Assembly: GCF_000170895.1 (NCBI RefSeq)
Contig: NZ_ABCS01000002.1
Coordinates: 124,001-188,000, forward strand
Length of the DNA stretch: 64,000 bases
From: Plesiocystis pacifica SIR-1
GTDB taxonomy: Bacteria > Myxococcota_A > Polyangia > Nannocystales > Nannocystaceae
Reading direction: 5' to 3'
Both the position numbers and the translations under genes were made by a program. The notes under the pieces were generated by a model. That model ran no database searches, was not told the origin of the DNA, and saw only the letters and a list, made by a program, of their open reading frames with translations. Below, one piece after another: positions 1-9,022 of the stretch (position 1 is the stretch's first letter; each line of letters opens with the position of its first letter).

Positions 1-1
1 C

Positions 2-1498
2 TTGTTCCTCGAGGGCGACCGGGCCCGCTACAGCCAGCTGGTCAACGAGAGCCGGGTGACCATCGACCACTGGTGCCGGCACAGCGAGGCCGAGATCAGC
101 TTCGAAGATCGGGCCTCGATCGACGCGGAGCTCGAGATCATCAACAAGCCCTTCTCCGTCGCGGGGGCCTGCCACACCCACTTCACCAGCGAGGGCACGG
201 AGCTGGTCCTCGCCTACAACCACGCACCGCTGTGGGGCTTTTACAACCGCGGCCTGGCCCTGGCCGTCGTCCGCGGGACCAACGACCTGGTCCCGGACCG
301 CTTCGCGCACATCGCCTTCCGCATGAAGTCGCGCTACCTCGAGCACACGCTCTCGCGCGAGACGGTGATGCGCGACGCGAACTACGAAAAGGCCCTGGCC
401 CGGGCCGAGCAAGCCGCCAGCGGGCCCCTGCGCGAGGCCCTGATCACCGCCCTCGAGGGCCTGGTCACCGTCGTCGTGGGCACGCCCAAGCAAGGCCGGA
501 CGCCGGCGGTGCCGGGGCGCCGCTGGACCATGGCCGAGCGCGGCCGCTACTTCGAGCTCATGGGCTACCTCGCCCGCGAGGATCCCGAGGCCCTCGACGA
601 CCTGCTCGGGCGACCCATCCTCGTGACCCTCGACGGCAAGGCCATGACCCTGGGCCAGGTCCGCGAGGCCACGGCCAACGACGACCGCCTGTTCATCGAC
701 GACCAGCTGACCCGGCTCAGCGAGCGGCTCATCGCTCAAGGCACCCCCGTGATCCTCGCCGCGAGCACCCACGAGCTCGGCGGCTTCGGGGCGAGCGCCC
801 AGGGCGAGGACGAGCTCGGCGACGGGGACGATGGCCCCGACCTCGGGGGCCTCGACGGCCAGGACCCCGTGGTCCGCGTCCTCGCCAACTGCCTCGCCGG
901 AAGCTTCGTGACCACGAACCGACTGCAGCGCGCGATCAACCAGGTCACCGGCCGCCTCGAGTCCAGCGCCTGGATCGAGGCCGTCGAGCTCATCGCCCGA
1001 CCGGCCGAGGTCCTGGTCGCGGTCCACCCCATCGAGCCCCTGGCCAAGGGCGGCCTCGGGGAGGACGACGACGCCGCCCACGCCCTCGTCGACCTGGCCC
1101 AGGACATCGTCCTGCGCAGCATCGGCTCGGGCTCGGGCGCGGTCCGCCGGCTGTTCGCCAAGGTCCGCGGGCGGGCCCCCAAGATCGGCTACCGACGCCT
1201 GGTCGCGGCGCACATGACTGGCCGCGCGGGCGAGCCCGAGCCCCTGTTCGTCGTCGCCCACGAGGTCGCGCCGCTCATGGCCAAGCCCACCCCCGAGCGC
1301 CTCGTCAGCGCCCACGAGGGCCAACCCGAGGCGGCCATCAACGTCGACCACCCCCACTTCCGGGCGCTGATGCGCATGGCCGGCCAGGCCCCGCTGATGG
1401 CCGGCTACTGCCTGGCCAAGAGCTTGCTGCTCGCCGCCAACCGCAACCTCGACCTCGACGCCGAGCTGATGCGCGCGGCGATGTCGACGACCCGCTGA
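2..1498 (+). CDS. Hypothetical protein, 5'-partial, partner of HSP90-like ATPase
   Basis: The open frame runs off the left edge, so the true start and length are unknown; 498 residues are visible. I do not recognise a domain with certainty. A central stretch (about residues 100-130, including SRYLEHTLSRETVMRD) resembles in style the middle domain of HSP90-like proteins, which is only a hint. A Gly/Asp/Glu-rich acidic linker lies near residues 255-285. The gene ends 39 bp before the degenerate GHKL ATPase gene on the same strand, so the two probably form one operon and may act together. High third-position GC supports this frame over the overlapping alternatives. Confidence 0.75.
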   Translation: MFLEGDRARYSQLVNESRVTIDHWCRHSEAEISFEDRASIDAELEIINKPFSVAGACHTHFTSEGTELVLAYNHAPLWGFYNRGLALAVVRGTNDLVPDRFAHIAFRMKSRYLEHTLSRETVMRDANYEKALARAEQAASGPLREALITALEGLVTVVVGTPKQGRTPAVPGRRWTMAERGRYFELMGYLAREDPEALDDLLGRPILVTLDGKAMTLGQVREATANDDRLFIDDQLTRLSERLIAQGTPVILAASTHELGGFGASAQGEDELGDGDDGPDLGGLDGQDPVVRVLANCLAGSFVTTNRLQRAINQVTGRLESSAWIEAVELIARPAEVLVAVHPIEPLAKGGLGEDDDAAHALVDLAQDIVLRSIGSGSGAVRRLFAKVRGRAPKIGYRRLVAAHMTGRAGEPEPLFVVAHEVAPLMAKPTPERLVSAHEGQPEAAINVDHPHFRALMRMAGQAPLMAGYCLAKSLLLAANRNLDLDAELMRAAMSTTR

Positions 1499-1537
1499 GC
1501 GCCCCCAACAACCCACCACCAACGAGCACGAGAGCAC

Positions 1538-4500
1538 ATGTCAGGCATCGAGGCAGTCATCGCAAGGGCCCGCATGGCGGGCGACGTGGGCTTCGCCGAG
1601 CGCAAGCAGTTCAAGCTCGCCCGCCGCCGCGCCATCGAGAAGATGCGGCGCTTCGCCCTCGCGGACCCCTACTTCTACATCCTCGAGATCATCCAGGCGG
1701 CCGTCGCCGGCGGGGCCGAGTCCATCGACATCACCTGCGACGACGGGGACGTGACGGTCTCGTGGATCGGCGGCGTGCTGACCCAAGACGAGCTGTCCCA
1801 GCTGTTCGACTTCCTGTTCGCGTCCAAAGAGCGCGTCGACATCGCCCACGTCCGCTCCCTCGCCCTCGGCGTCAACGCCCTGATGCTGTTCGAGCCCGAG
1901 CTGGTCGTGATCGAGTCCGGCGACGGCAGCGAGGGCGGGACGGCGCGCATGGTCGTGCGCCAGAGCGCCGACCAGGTCGACGTCGGCCGGGCCCAGGGCA
2001 AGCTCGCCGGGACCTACGTGCGCGCGACCAAGCTCAACCGCGCCAAGGTGGCCAAGGCGACCGGGCGCAGCGGCAACGCCGAGGGCAACCTCGAGTTCCG
2101 CGTCGCCGAGCAGCGCTGCATCGCCGCCCCCGTGCCCCTGGTGTTCAACGGCCAGTCGCTGTTCGGCTGGTCCAAGCAGCGCGTGCCCAACCTGTTCGGC
2201 TACAAGAAGGTCCGCTCCTTCGACGAGGGCGACCTCTACGGGACCCTCGGCCTCAACCCCATGGGCGGCGTGCCCAGCTTCCAGCTGCTGACCCACGGGG
2301 TGTGGATCCAGAGCTACCAGCACGAGCTCGTGCCCAAGAAGGCCTTCGGCGGGGTGATCTGCTTCGACCGCCTGCACAAGACCGTCGACCACGCGGGCTT
2401 CGTCCGGGACGAGCGCTTCGAGGAGCTGTGGATCCGGTTGCTGCCCTACGCCCAGGAGCTGCTCGGCGGCAAGGTGGTCGAGGTCCCGCGCATCACCAGC
2501 CTCGACGGCCTCGAGTACACGCCCCTCGAGCTGCGCAAGTACCTCAACCAAAACCCGCGCATCATCGCGGTCCCGCCCGAGCTCGACGCGGACTCGAGCG
2601 CGGGCCAGGCCGTCAAGCTGATGTCCTACGCCCTCGACGCGGAGCTGCTGCGCTCGCCGCCCTCGCAGGTCTCGGCGATCCGGGTGCTCGGCGGGCGCGA
2701 GCTCAAGCTGTGGCAGCCCGACGTCGACGACCCCGCCGAGCTCAGCTTCTACGCCAAGGCCGAGCTCGAGCCCATCGACGGGCCCCAGCTGCTCCCGCCC
2801 GTGGCCCTCGAGGGCGTCCCCGTCGACGTCGCCGCGGGGGCCTGCGCCGAGGGCAAGGACGCCGAGGCCCTCGCGCGCGTGCTCGGGGAGACCGGGGTGA
2901 TCGCCGCGACCCTCTACGCCCCCGTCGACCCCGGCGAGGCCCGGCGCGGGATGCTGGTCCAGGTCACGACCACGGGCCGGCTGCTCGACACCAAGCTCTA
3001 CGCGACGACCCACCCCGGGCGGATCCTCCGCGTCGAGATCCCCACGGCCTCGCCCGGCTCGATGCACACCCCAATGCCCGGGCGCATCGGCCAGCGCTCC
3101 GCCGTCGAGCACATCGCCGAGCTGTTCGCCGGGCGCACCGAGCCGGCCCTGCGCGAGCAGGACCAGCGCACCCTCGCAGGCCTGGCCGTGGGCAAGATCG
3201 AGGCCGGCTCGCCCGCGGCCCGGGTCGCCTTCCAGGTGCTCTCGCGCGTGACCCTCAGCCGCCTGCGCGCCGCTCGACCGGGGCGCACGAGCCCGGGCCT
3301 GAGCTTTTCGCTGCTGCACTCGGCGAGCGAGGGCGAGGAGTACCAGGCGAGCTCGGGCAAGTTCGACCCCCTCGCGCTCCCGCTGCTGCGCACGCTCTCG
3401 GGCCGCGCCGTCAGCCTCCGCGATCTGGCCCTGCTCAGCGACCACACCTCGGGGCTCATCTACGGCCGCGTCGAGGGCATCGAGGCCGATCTGGGCGAGC
3501 TCGACCCCCAGCTGGCCACGGCCCGCATCCTCGACCTGGACCTCAGCACCGAGCGCGAGCTCATCAACCTCATCGGCGACGGCGGCTACGTGCGCGTCGA
3601 CGCCCGCGATCGCCTCGCGGTCCACGGGCCCTTGTGCGTGCGCGACGTGGCCGTGGGCCTGCGCGAATACCCGGAGTTCCCCCTGCTCGTCGAAGGCCGC
3701 GCGGGGGTGGGCGTCGACGCGAGCGAGGCCCGCCCCCCCGCCGAGTACCTCGAGGGGCTCGGGCCCGCGCTGAGCGAGGACTGCCTCGCTCATCTGGTCC
3801 GCCAGCTCCGCGAGCGCGTGCGCGGCCAGTTCGACGACCCCGCGCAGCGCCGCCACGACCCCGCGACCCAAGAGGAGCACCGCCGCCAGGCCGTGCGCCA
3901 CCTGCAGTGGATCGCCTGCCGCTGCCTCGCCCGCCACGAGCGCGCGCGCCTCGACGCCCTCGAGCTCCTCGACGTCCCGCTGTTCACCGACCTCGCCGGC
4001 CACGGCTGGAGCCTGCGCCAGGTCCACGGCGCGCTGACCAGCGAGGAGGGCCTGCTGGTCCACTACGGCCACGCCCTCGGCGGCGAGGAGCTGGCCCTGC
4101 TGTCCGCCGACGCCCCGGAGCTAGCCGGCGACGCCCGGCCGAGCTCGCTGGCGGCCTCGGCCTTCGTATTCCGCCTGCTCGCGCCCCTGGGTCGGGTCCG
4201 CCTCGCCTTCGACTTCGACCTCGACGACGTCGAGGCGACCCGCAACCCGATGACCGCCAACGAGGCCTTCCTGGTCCGCGAGACCGTGCGCGCGCCCTGG
4301 GGCTCGGGGGTCATCGGCGTCCCGGCCACGCACCAGGCCGAGTACCGCGTGCAGCTGCGCATGCGCGGCGGGGGCTCGGTCGCGGCCCTCGACGAGGTCG
4401 CGCGGCGCTTTGGCCTGGTCGGCACCCTCGAGCTCGAGGGCTCGCACCGCGACGACCCGAAGCTCGCCGAGCGCATCATCGCCGAGCTCCACACACTCGG

Positions 4501-5377
4501 CCACGGGCTGCTCGAGCGGCTGATCACCCGCCTGCCCAGCTTTGGCGACGACCCCCGCCGCCACGAGGCCGGCCTGCGCGTGCTCTTGCACTACGCCAGC
4601 GAGCAGCTCAGCCTCAGCGCCGACCGAGACAGCCTGACCGCCAGCTTGCGCACGCCTCTCGCCCACCGCATCTTGAGCCTCCCGCTCTTCGACACCGGCG
4701 CGACCACCCTGACCTCGGGGCAGCGGCTCATCGAGCACTTCCGCGCGCACTTCGAGGCCGCCCGCCGGGAGCTCGCGCGCAGCTCGGGCTCGCGCTGGGC
4801 CAGCCACGCCTTCCCGCACAGCGTCATCGGCAACGTCGAGTGGGACGAGGTCCTGGCCGCGCGCAGCCCCGCGTGGATGCGCGAGTGGCTCGAGCTCAAC
4901 CTCCACCCCCAGCGGACCGCGCTCTACACCGGCGGCGCGGCCACGCGCGCGCAGACCTCGTCCAGCTCCGCCGCCGACTCCGACGAGCCGCGCGCGCCCT
5001 GGCCCGAGGGCGAGATGCTCGACGAGAAGGCCCTGAGCTGGAACCTGGTCCACTGGCTCGACCGCCTGCGCACCGACCCGCGCAAGGACGAGCACACCGG
5101 GCTGCCGCCCACCCTCGTGTTCGTCACGCCCACCCCCAACTTCAACCGGCAGGTCGTCGAGGGCAACGACAAGCGCGTCGACGTCCACAGCCTCGACCCC
5201 ATCGCCGAGCGCGTGCGCCATCGGCCCACGAGCGAGAACCTGGCCTGGGTGCTGCTGGCGATCTACGCCCACCTCAACGCCGTCACGGGTCGGATCACCA
5301 ACTCGCACGAGGCCCAGTTCCAGCGCGCCATCGCCGATGCGCTGTGCGATGACAGCCTGGTCGTACTCCGGCCCTGA
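1538..5377 (+). CDS. Degenerate HSP90-like/GHKL ATPase-domain protein, 1279 aa
   Basis: The N-terminal ~200 residues follow the layout of a GHKL (HSP90/gyrase B/histidine kinase) ATP-binding fold. A helix LEIIQAAVAGGAES keeps the catalytic-position Glu50 but lacks the usual Asn. WIGGV (residues 76-80) stands where DxGxG is expected, and LALGVNALML (109-118) stands in the ATP-lid position. ATP binding may therefore be weakened. The remaining ~1,050 residues have no domain I recognise; they are rich in Leu/Arg/Glu and look soluble, with no membrane segments. ATG start; it follows the upstream gene by 39 bp and is probably cotranscribed. Myxobacteria and other bacteria carry such GHKL-fold proteins in conflict or signalling operons, but the function here is not deducible. 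Confidence 0.8.
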   Translation: MSGIEAVIARARMAGDVGFAERKQFKLARRRAIEKMRRFALADPYFYILEIIQAAVAGGAESIDITCDDGDVTVSWIGGVLTQDELSQLFDFLFASKERVDIAHVRSLALGVNALMLFEPELVVIESGDGSEGGTARMVVRQSADQVDVGRAQGKLAGTYVRATKLNRAKVAKATGRSGNAEGNLEFRVAEQRCIAAPVPLVFNGQSLFGWSKQRVPNLFGYKKVRSFDEGDLYGTLGLNPMGGVPSFQLLTHGVWIQSYQHELVPKKAFGGVICFDRLHKTVDHAGFVRDERFEELWIRLLPYAQELLGGKVVEVPRITSLDGLEYTPLELRKYLNQNPRIIAVPPELDADSSAGQAVKLMSYALDAELLRSPPSQVSAIRVLGGRELKLWQPDVDDPAELSFYAKAELEPIDGPQLLPPVALEGVPVDVAAGACAEGKDAEALARVLGETGVIAATLYAPVDPGEARRGMLVQVTTTGRLLDTKLYATTHPGRILRVEIPTASPGSMHTPMPGRIGQRSAVEHIAELFAGRTEPALREQDQRTLAGLAVGKIEAGSPAARVAFQVLSRVTLSRLRAARPGRTSPGLSFSLLHSASEGEEYQASSGKFDPLALPLLRTLSGRAVSLRDLALLSDHTSGLIYGRVEGIEADLGELDPQLATARILDLDLSTERELINLIGDGGYVRVDARDRLAVHGPLCVRDVAVGLREYPEFPLLVEGRAGVGVDASEARPPAEYLEGLGPALSEDCLAHLVRQLRERVRGQFDDPAQRRHDPATQEEHRRQAVRHLQWIACRCLARHERARLDALELLDVPLFTDLAGHGWSLRQVHGALTSEEGLLVHYGHALGGEELALLSADAPELAGDARPSSLAASAFVFRLLAPLGRVRLAFDFDLDDVEATRNPMTANEAFLVRETVRAPWGSGVIGVPATHQAEYRVQLRMRGGGSVAALDEVARRFGLVGTLELEGSHRDDPKLAERIIAELHTLGHGLLERLITRLPSFGDDPRRHEAGLRVLLHYASEQLSLSADRDSLTASLRTPLAHRILSLPLFDTGATTLTSGQRLIEHFRAHFEAARRELARSSGSRWASHAFPHSVIGNVEWDEVLAARSPAWMREWLELNLHPQRTALYTGGAATRAQTSSSSAADSDEPRAPWPEGEMLDEKALSWNLVHWLDRLRTDPRKDEHTGLPPTLVFVTPTPNFNRQVVEGNDKRVDVHSLDPIAERVRHRPTSENLAWVLLAIYAHLNAVTGRITNSHEAQFQRAIADALCDDSLVVLRP

Positions 5378-5499
5378 AATTCCCGCGCACGGCTTTTGCT
5401 TCCGCCGACCGCAGATCCGTTCAGCTCCAGGCCCCGCGGGGCCTCCGACATGGGCGAAAAATTGCGGACCGCGGCGCCGATCTGCTAGCGGCGAACGAG

Positions 5500-7110
5500 G
5501 TGGGAAAGAAGCGTCACAGCACCGGCGCCAACCGGCGGACCACGGCGAGCAGCAGCGGCAGCCGTAACCGGCGAGGCCGCAGCTCGAACGAGGGCGCCGA
5601 CCGGCGCTCCCGCGAGCGCGGATCCCGGAGCTCCAGCGCGCGCGCCAAGTCCAAGGCCAAGTCCAAGGCCAAGTCCAAGGGCAACCGCCGCGTCGACCCC
5701 AACGAGCGCGAGCAGGCCAGCCCCGCCAAGCCCCGCGGTCCCCGCGACGTCGCCGAGTTCAAGGCCCGCAACCGGACCATCCTGCTGCTGCTCATCCTCG
5801 CCTTCGTCAACGGCTGGATCTTCCTGTGGCGGGACGAGGGAGGCCTCGACGCCTTCGAGGCCAAGGCCGCGGTCATCGGCGGCAAGCAGCGCAGCGGCTT
5901 CGCCGACCCCATGGCCGACGCCTGCGGGGGCGATCCCGTCGACGTCTTCGCCGGCCTCGACGACCGCCTGCGCCTCGACACCCGCCTCAACCGCAGCAAG
6001 ACCCTGCGCCTGGGCCTGCTCGAGCTCGGCGTCGACGTGGCCGAGGTCGACGCCCTCGAGGCCGAGGTCCGCAAGACCATGGATCTCGGCCTGCTGACCG
6101 GCAGCGGCGCGCCCCTGCGCGTCGCGGGCGACCGCACCGGCGGGGTCCAGGCCGTCGAGATCGAGGTCGCCGAGGGCCACCTGGTCCAGGGCTGCCGCGC
6201 CGGCGACCACTTCGAGGTCCGCAACATCCAGCACCCCCTGCGCGTCGACGTGGCCGTGATCGCCCTCGAGCTGGGCAAGGACGCGGACCTGCTCGAGGCC
6301 GTGGCCGACGCGAACCAGAGCCCCGACCTGGCCCGGGTGATCGCCGCGACTCTGGCCCAAGACATCGACTTCACCGCCGACGTGCGCCCCGGCGATCGCA
6401 TCCAGGTGCTGATCGAAAAGCGCTACCTCGGCCGCCACTTCCACCGCTACGGCAAGCTGCTCGCGGTCCGCTACATCGGCAACGCCGGGCGCATGGCCTT
6501 TTACCGCTACAAGCCCGTGGGCGCCGACGAGGCCCTGTTCGACGGCCACGGCGAGCCCATGGCCCGCGCCCTGCTGCGGACCCCCTTCGCCTGGCACCCC
6601 TTCGACGCCGAGGGCCGGGCCGCCCTCGCCCCAGCCATCGAGTTCGTCGACGGGCGCATGGGCGCCGCCTACCGCCGCGCCCTGGGCACCCCGGTGATCG
6701 CCGTCGGCGACGGCCTGGTCCGCCGCGTGGGCCGAGAGGGCGACGACGGCCTGGTGATCGAGTTCGAGCTCGACGCCCTGGCCACCAAGGACGAGTCCGG
6801 CGAGCCCAGCCGACCCATCCGCGTCCGCTACGCCAACCTCGACCGCACCATCGGCGAGCTCGCCCCCGGCGACCGCGTCGAGCAAGGCCAGATCATCGCG
6901 CTCGTCGGGCAGACCGGGAAGACCCCCGTGCCCCGCCTGCGCCTCGAGCTCCTCGACCACACCGGCGAGCGCCTCGACCCCCTGGCCCTCGGCGAGCGCG
7001 GCTCGGCCCGGGCCCCCCGCGCGGGCGATCCGGTCCCCGCCGAGCAGCTCGAGCAGTTCACCGAGGACATCCAGAGCTGGCGTCGAGCGATGCGCAAGGC
7101 TGGCGAGTAG
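5500..7110 (+). CDS. Membrane-anchored, catalytically degenerate M23/LytM-like protein
   Basis: 536 residues from a GTG start. The first ~90 residues are Arg/Lys/Ser-rich with a repeated Ser-Lys-Ala motif (about 49-60), followed by one transmembrane helix (about 93-110), which predicts a cytoplasmic basic tail and a periplasmic body. A middle region (about 170-340) resembles the OapA/LysM-type domains that often precede M23 peptidases. The C-terminal ~110 residues keep the M23 beta-sandwich pattern (GTPVIAVGDGLVRRVG, then GDRVEQGQIIALVGQTGK). The zinc ligands are missing: the HxH motif is replaced by PRLRLEL, and the first HxxxD is absent. It is therefore probably a regulator or scaffold of cell-wall hydrolases, like EnvC/NlpD, not an enzyme. 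A strong terminator follows. Confidence 0.8.
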   Translation: MGKKRHSTGANRRTTASSSGSRNRRGRSSNEGADRRSRERGSRSSSARAKSKAKSKAKSKGNRRVDPNEREQASPAKPRGPRDVAEFKARNRTILLLLILAFVNGWIFLWRDEGGLDAFEAKAAVIGGKQRSGFADPMADACGGDPVDVFAGLDDRLRLDTRLNRSKTLRLGLLELGVDVAEVDALEAEVRKTMDLGLLTGSGAPLRVAGDRTGGVQAVEIEVAEGHLVQGCRAGDHFEVRNIQHPLRVDVAVIALELGKDADLLEAVADANQSPDLARVIAATLAQDIDFTADVRPGDRIQVLIEKRYLGRHFHRYGKLLAVRYIGNAGRMAFYRYKPVGADEALFDGHGEPMARALLRTPFAWHPFDAEGRAALAPAIEFVDGRMGAAYRRALGTPVIAVGDGLVRRVGREGDDGLVIEFELDALATKDESGEPSRPIRVRYANLDRTIGELAPGDRVEQGQIIALVGQTGKTPVPRLRLELLDHTGERLDPLALGERGSARAPRAGDPVPAEQLEQFTEDIQSWRRAMRKAGE

Positions 7111-7125
7111 CCTCCGCTCCACCAA

Positions 7126-7163
7126 CGAAAAAGGGCGCTCCCATGACGGGGCGCCCTTTTTCG
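7126..7163 (+). terminator. Rho-independent terminator after the M23-like gene
   Basis: A perfect 13-bp inverted repeat (arms 7126-7138 and 7151-7163) has a 12-nt loop in which CCC and GGG can extend the pairing. The GC core is flanked by an A-run on the 5' side and a T-run on the 3' side, so it can work in both directions. It lies 16 bp past the M23-like stop codon. Confidence 0.85.
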
Positions 7164-7188
7164 TCGTGGCATTGGAATTGGAATCCAC

Positions 7189-7316
7189 GCCCCCGCCCGC
7201 GGGGGCGACCACATGCCCTCTCCAAGGCACGAACCCCATTCCCCACCAAGCCAAAGCGGAGGAGCGGATAGCGACGAAGCGCCCCCGGTCCCGTGCTCCC
7301 TGTGGGGGCAGAGCAG
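7189..7316. repeat. Intergenic dispersed repeat, copy A (~128 bp)
   Basis: This copy is about 84% identical by eye to 24200-24327. Each copy starts with a short GC hairpin (7189-7206 here) and ends with a second one (arms near 7280-7286 and 7302-7309). Between them is a conserved stretch containing AAAGCGGAGGAGCGGA. It lies between the terminator of the + strand gene and the end of the convergent tetR gene. No open frame is shared between the copies. It may be a MITE-like element or encode a structured RNA. Confidence 0.7.
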
Positions 7317-7318
7317 CC

Positions 7319-7924
7319 TCAGTTGACCGCGGTCTCGAGCGTGCGGATCTGCTCGGCGAGGTTGATGAAGTTGCGCTCGAGGGTCGCGGCGAACTCGATG
7401 AGCTCGATGTCCGGCAAGCGGATCGACTCCTCGATGGCTCGGTTCACGAGCGCGACCCAGCCCCACAGCAGCGCCTGGGCCATGGGCGGCTGGGCCTCGA
7501 GCTCGCCCATGTCGAGGCAGCCCAGGCAGCGGTTGACCACGTCGACTTGCAGGCGCTTGACCTGGTCGGCGAGCTCGGGGATGGGGCCCATGCGCCCGCC
7601 CGTGACCTCGTAGACGCTCGGGTTCATCTGGCAGTAGAACACCAGCCCGCCCATGATCGCGCCGATGTCGTTGGCGTCGCCGATCTCCGCGACGGCGTGC
7701 TCCAGGCCGCTGATGATGCTCCGGGCCGAGGCCAGGAAGAAGCCCCGGCGCCCGCCGAAGTAGTGGTAGAGCAGCGCCTTGGACACCCCGGCCTGCTTGG
7801 CCAGCTCGTCCATGGAGCAGGAGTCGAAGCCGTTCTTTGCGAAGTGCTGGCGGCCGAAGGCGAGCAGCTGCTCTTTGCGAGTCTTGGGGTCGAGGCGGCG
7901 GCCGTTTGAGGGCATGGGGAACAT
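7319..7924 (-). CDS. TetR-family transcriptional regulator
   Basis: 201 residues from the ATG at 7924. This start is chosen because AAGGAG lies 11 nt upstream and the longer open frame would run into the operator region. The N-terminal helix-turn-helix reads RKEQLLAFGRQHFAKNGFD, then CSMDELAKQAGVSKALLYHYF, a textbook TetR DNA-binding domain (residues about 13-60). The C-terminal ligand-binding half is helical and not assignable to a ligand. Three evenly spaced palindromes lie directly upstream and suggest autoregulation. No obvious divergent structural target is adjacent; the nearest is a small secreted-protein candidate at 8134. Confidence 0.93.
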   Translation of the reverse strand: MFPMPSNGRRLDPKTRKEQLLAFGRQHFAKNGFDSCSMDELAKQAGVSKALLYHYFGGRRGFFLASARSIISGLEHAVAEIGDANDIGAIMGGLVFYCQMNPSVYEVTGGRMGPIPELADQVKRLQVDVVNRCLGCLDMGELEAQPPMAQALLWGWVALVNRAIEESIRLPDIELIEFAATLERNFINLAEQIRTLETAVN

Positions 7925-7942
7925 GACGAGCGTCTCTCCTTG

Positions 7943-8004
7943 TTGACGACTAGTCAATATCATGTGTTGACCGCGCGTCAATAACTTTGTTGACGAAAAG
8001 TCAG
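7943..8004. promoter_or_regulatory. Triple palindromic operator upstream of tetR
   Basis: Three copies of TTGAC-N5-GTCA(A/G) start at 7943, 7967 and 7990, spaced 24 and 23 bp (a little over two helical turns). The first two are perfect 5-bp inverted repeats; the third ends GTCAG. Read on the minus strand, each arm also resembles a -35 hexamer (TTGACG at 7981-7976), so a bound TetR dimer would block the tetR promoter. This is most simply a cooperative autoregulatory operator. Confidence 0.75.
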
Positions 8005-8133
8005 CAGTGTCGATTGGGCGCTAGGCCCCACAAACTGGCCCACAAGAACGAGCGCGACTCACGCTAACCGCTCTCGCTAAAAGCTCGAAAACGCGCTCGT
8101 GATCCCGACGAGGCTCCGCGACTCCACCCGTGC

Positions 8134-8406
8134 GTGCCCGTGCTCCAGGCCCTCGCTCTGCTCGCCACCTTGACCCCTGGCGAGCCCGCTCCCGAGCCGC
8201 CCGCCGTGGTGCTCGCCCTATCGCCCGTGCTCGTGGACGCCCCCGTCCACGTCGAACCACCGGCAGCGCCCGGCTGGGGTCGACGGCTCCGCCGCAGCAA
8301 CGCGGCGCAGGCTCTACGCTCGATCGTCGACACCGCCGACAGCGTGCTCGACACCCACGCCGCGCAGGAGCCTCCGGCCACCCTGCCCCGGCGAATCTCC
8401 GTCTAG
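8134..8406 (+). CDS. Small putative secreted protein (candidate)
   Basis: 90 residues from GTG. The N-terminus (VLQALALLATL, then a Pro/Glu-rich stretch) looks like a short signal or anchor segment. The body is Pro/Val/Ala rich with a basic helix near residues 48-60. Third codon positions are strongly GC, like the neighbours, which favours it over the minus-strand alternatives. No clear ribosome-binding site is close to the start. It ends 7 bp before the stop of the convergent lipoprotein gene. No family recognised. Confidence 0.4.
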   Translation: MPVLQALALLATLTPGEPAPEPPAVVLALSPVLVDAPVHVEPPAAPGWGRRLRRSNAAQALRSIVDTADSVLDTHAAQEPPATLPRRISV

Positions 8407-8413
8407 CGAGGCC

Positions 8414-8863
8414 TCAAGGGTTGGCCTCGGCGTCGTTCTCGATGGTGATCGCGCTCTCGTAGCCGTCCTCGACGATCGTCACCGGGTTGTTCGGATCGAC
8501 GCCCCAGGGCTCCCCGGGCTGCCACGCGCCGTCGCCGTCGAGGTCCAAGAAGGCGTAGAGGAAGAACTCGGTCGAGGCGCTGCCGAGGGCCTCGGTCCGG
8601 CGCACGTAGTCGCGGACGTCCGCGCTCGAGGCCAGGGTGTCGATGGAGTAGGCGTCGGTCAGCCGCTCCGTGTCGCTGCGCTCGGCCTGGGAGCCCGACT
8701 CGTCTTCGTCGAGCATGGCCAGGACCAGGGTCGGCTCGCCGCTCAGGTCCACGTCTTCGGCGACGCTGACCTGATACTCGACGGTGTAGCTCAGGGTGCA
8801 CGCGACCAACACCGTGGCCGCGAGCAGGCCTGCGAGGACTCGGGGGGTACGCCTGCGCTGCAT
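8414..8863 (-). CDS. Lipoprotein, 149 aa, EF-hand-like Asp motif
   Basis: The ATG at 8863 gives a type II signal peptide: basic MQRRRTPR, a hydrophobic core, and lipobox LVAC at about residues 19-22, so the mature protein is anchored to a membrane through Cys22. The mature part contains FLDLDGDGAWQPGE, a Ca-binding-loop-like Asp/Gly motif near residue 105. It is similar in style to myxobacterial cell-surface lipoproteins. The long open frame continuing upstream of 8863 is a shadow that crosses the NADAR gene. Function unknown. Confidence 0.75.
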   Translation of the reverse strand: MQRRRTPRVLAGLLAATVLVACTLSYTVEYQVSVAEDVDLSGEPTLVLAMLDEDESGSQAERSDTERLTDAYSIDTLASSADVRDYVRRTEALGSASTEFFLYAFLDLDGDGAWQPGEPWGVDPNNPVTIVEDGYESAITIENDAEANP

Positions 8864-8997
8864 CACCTGGATTGTCCCAGTTCCCCGGCGATGGTTCACG
8901 CGCCTTCGCCCAACCGCGTTCGCCGGGCTCGAGGCGACGCTGCGGCCAACGGGCGAACGCGCCCACATTTTTTTGCTCGCGGGCGCTGGACTTCTTG

Positions 8998-9012
8998 GTG
9001 TACCTGATACAC
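8998..9012. promoter_or_regulatory. Palindrome between lipoprotein and NADAR gene
   Basis: GTGTA-CCTGA-TACAC is a perfect 5-bp inverted repeat, 11 bp before the NADAR start codon and between two divergent genes. It is preceded by a run of seven T residues near 8970. It could be an operator for either gene; no regulator is identifiable. Confidence 0.35.
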
Positions 9013-9022
9013 ATCTGCGCTC

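Noticed and set aside
73-5352. A 1,759-residue open frame overlapping the first two genes
   Set aside because: Arg/Pro/Gly-rich translation without domains; a shadow caused by very high GC in third positions of the true genes.
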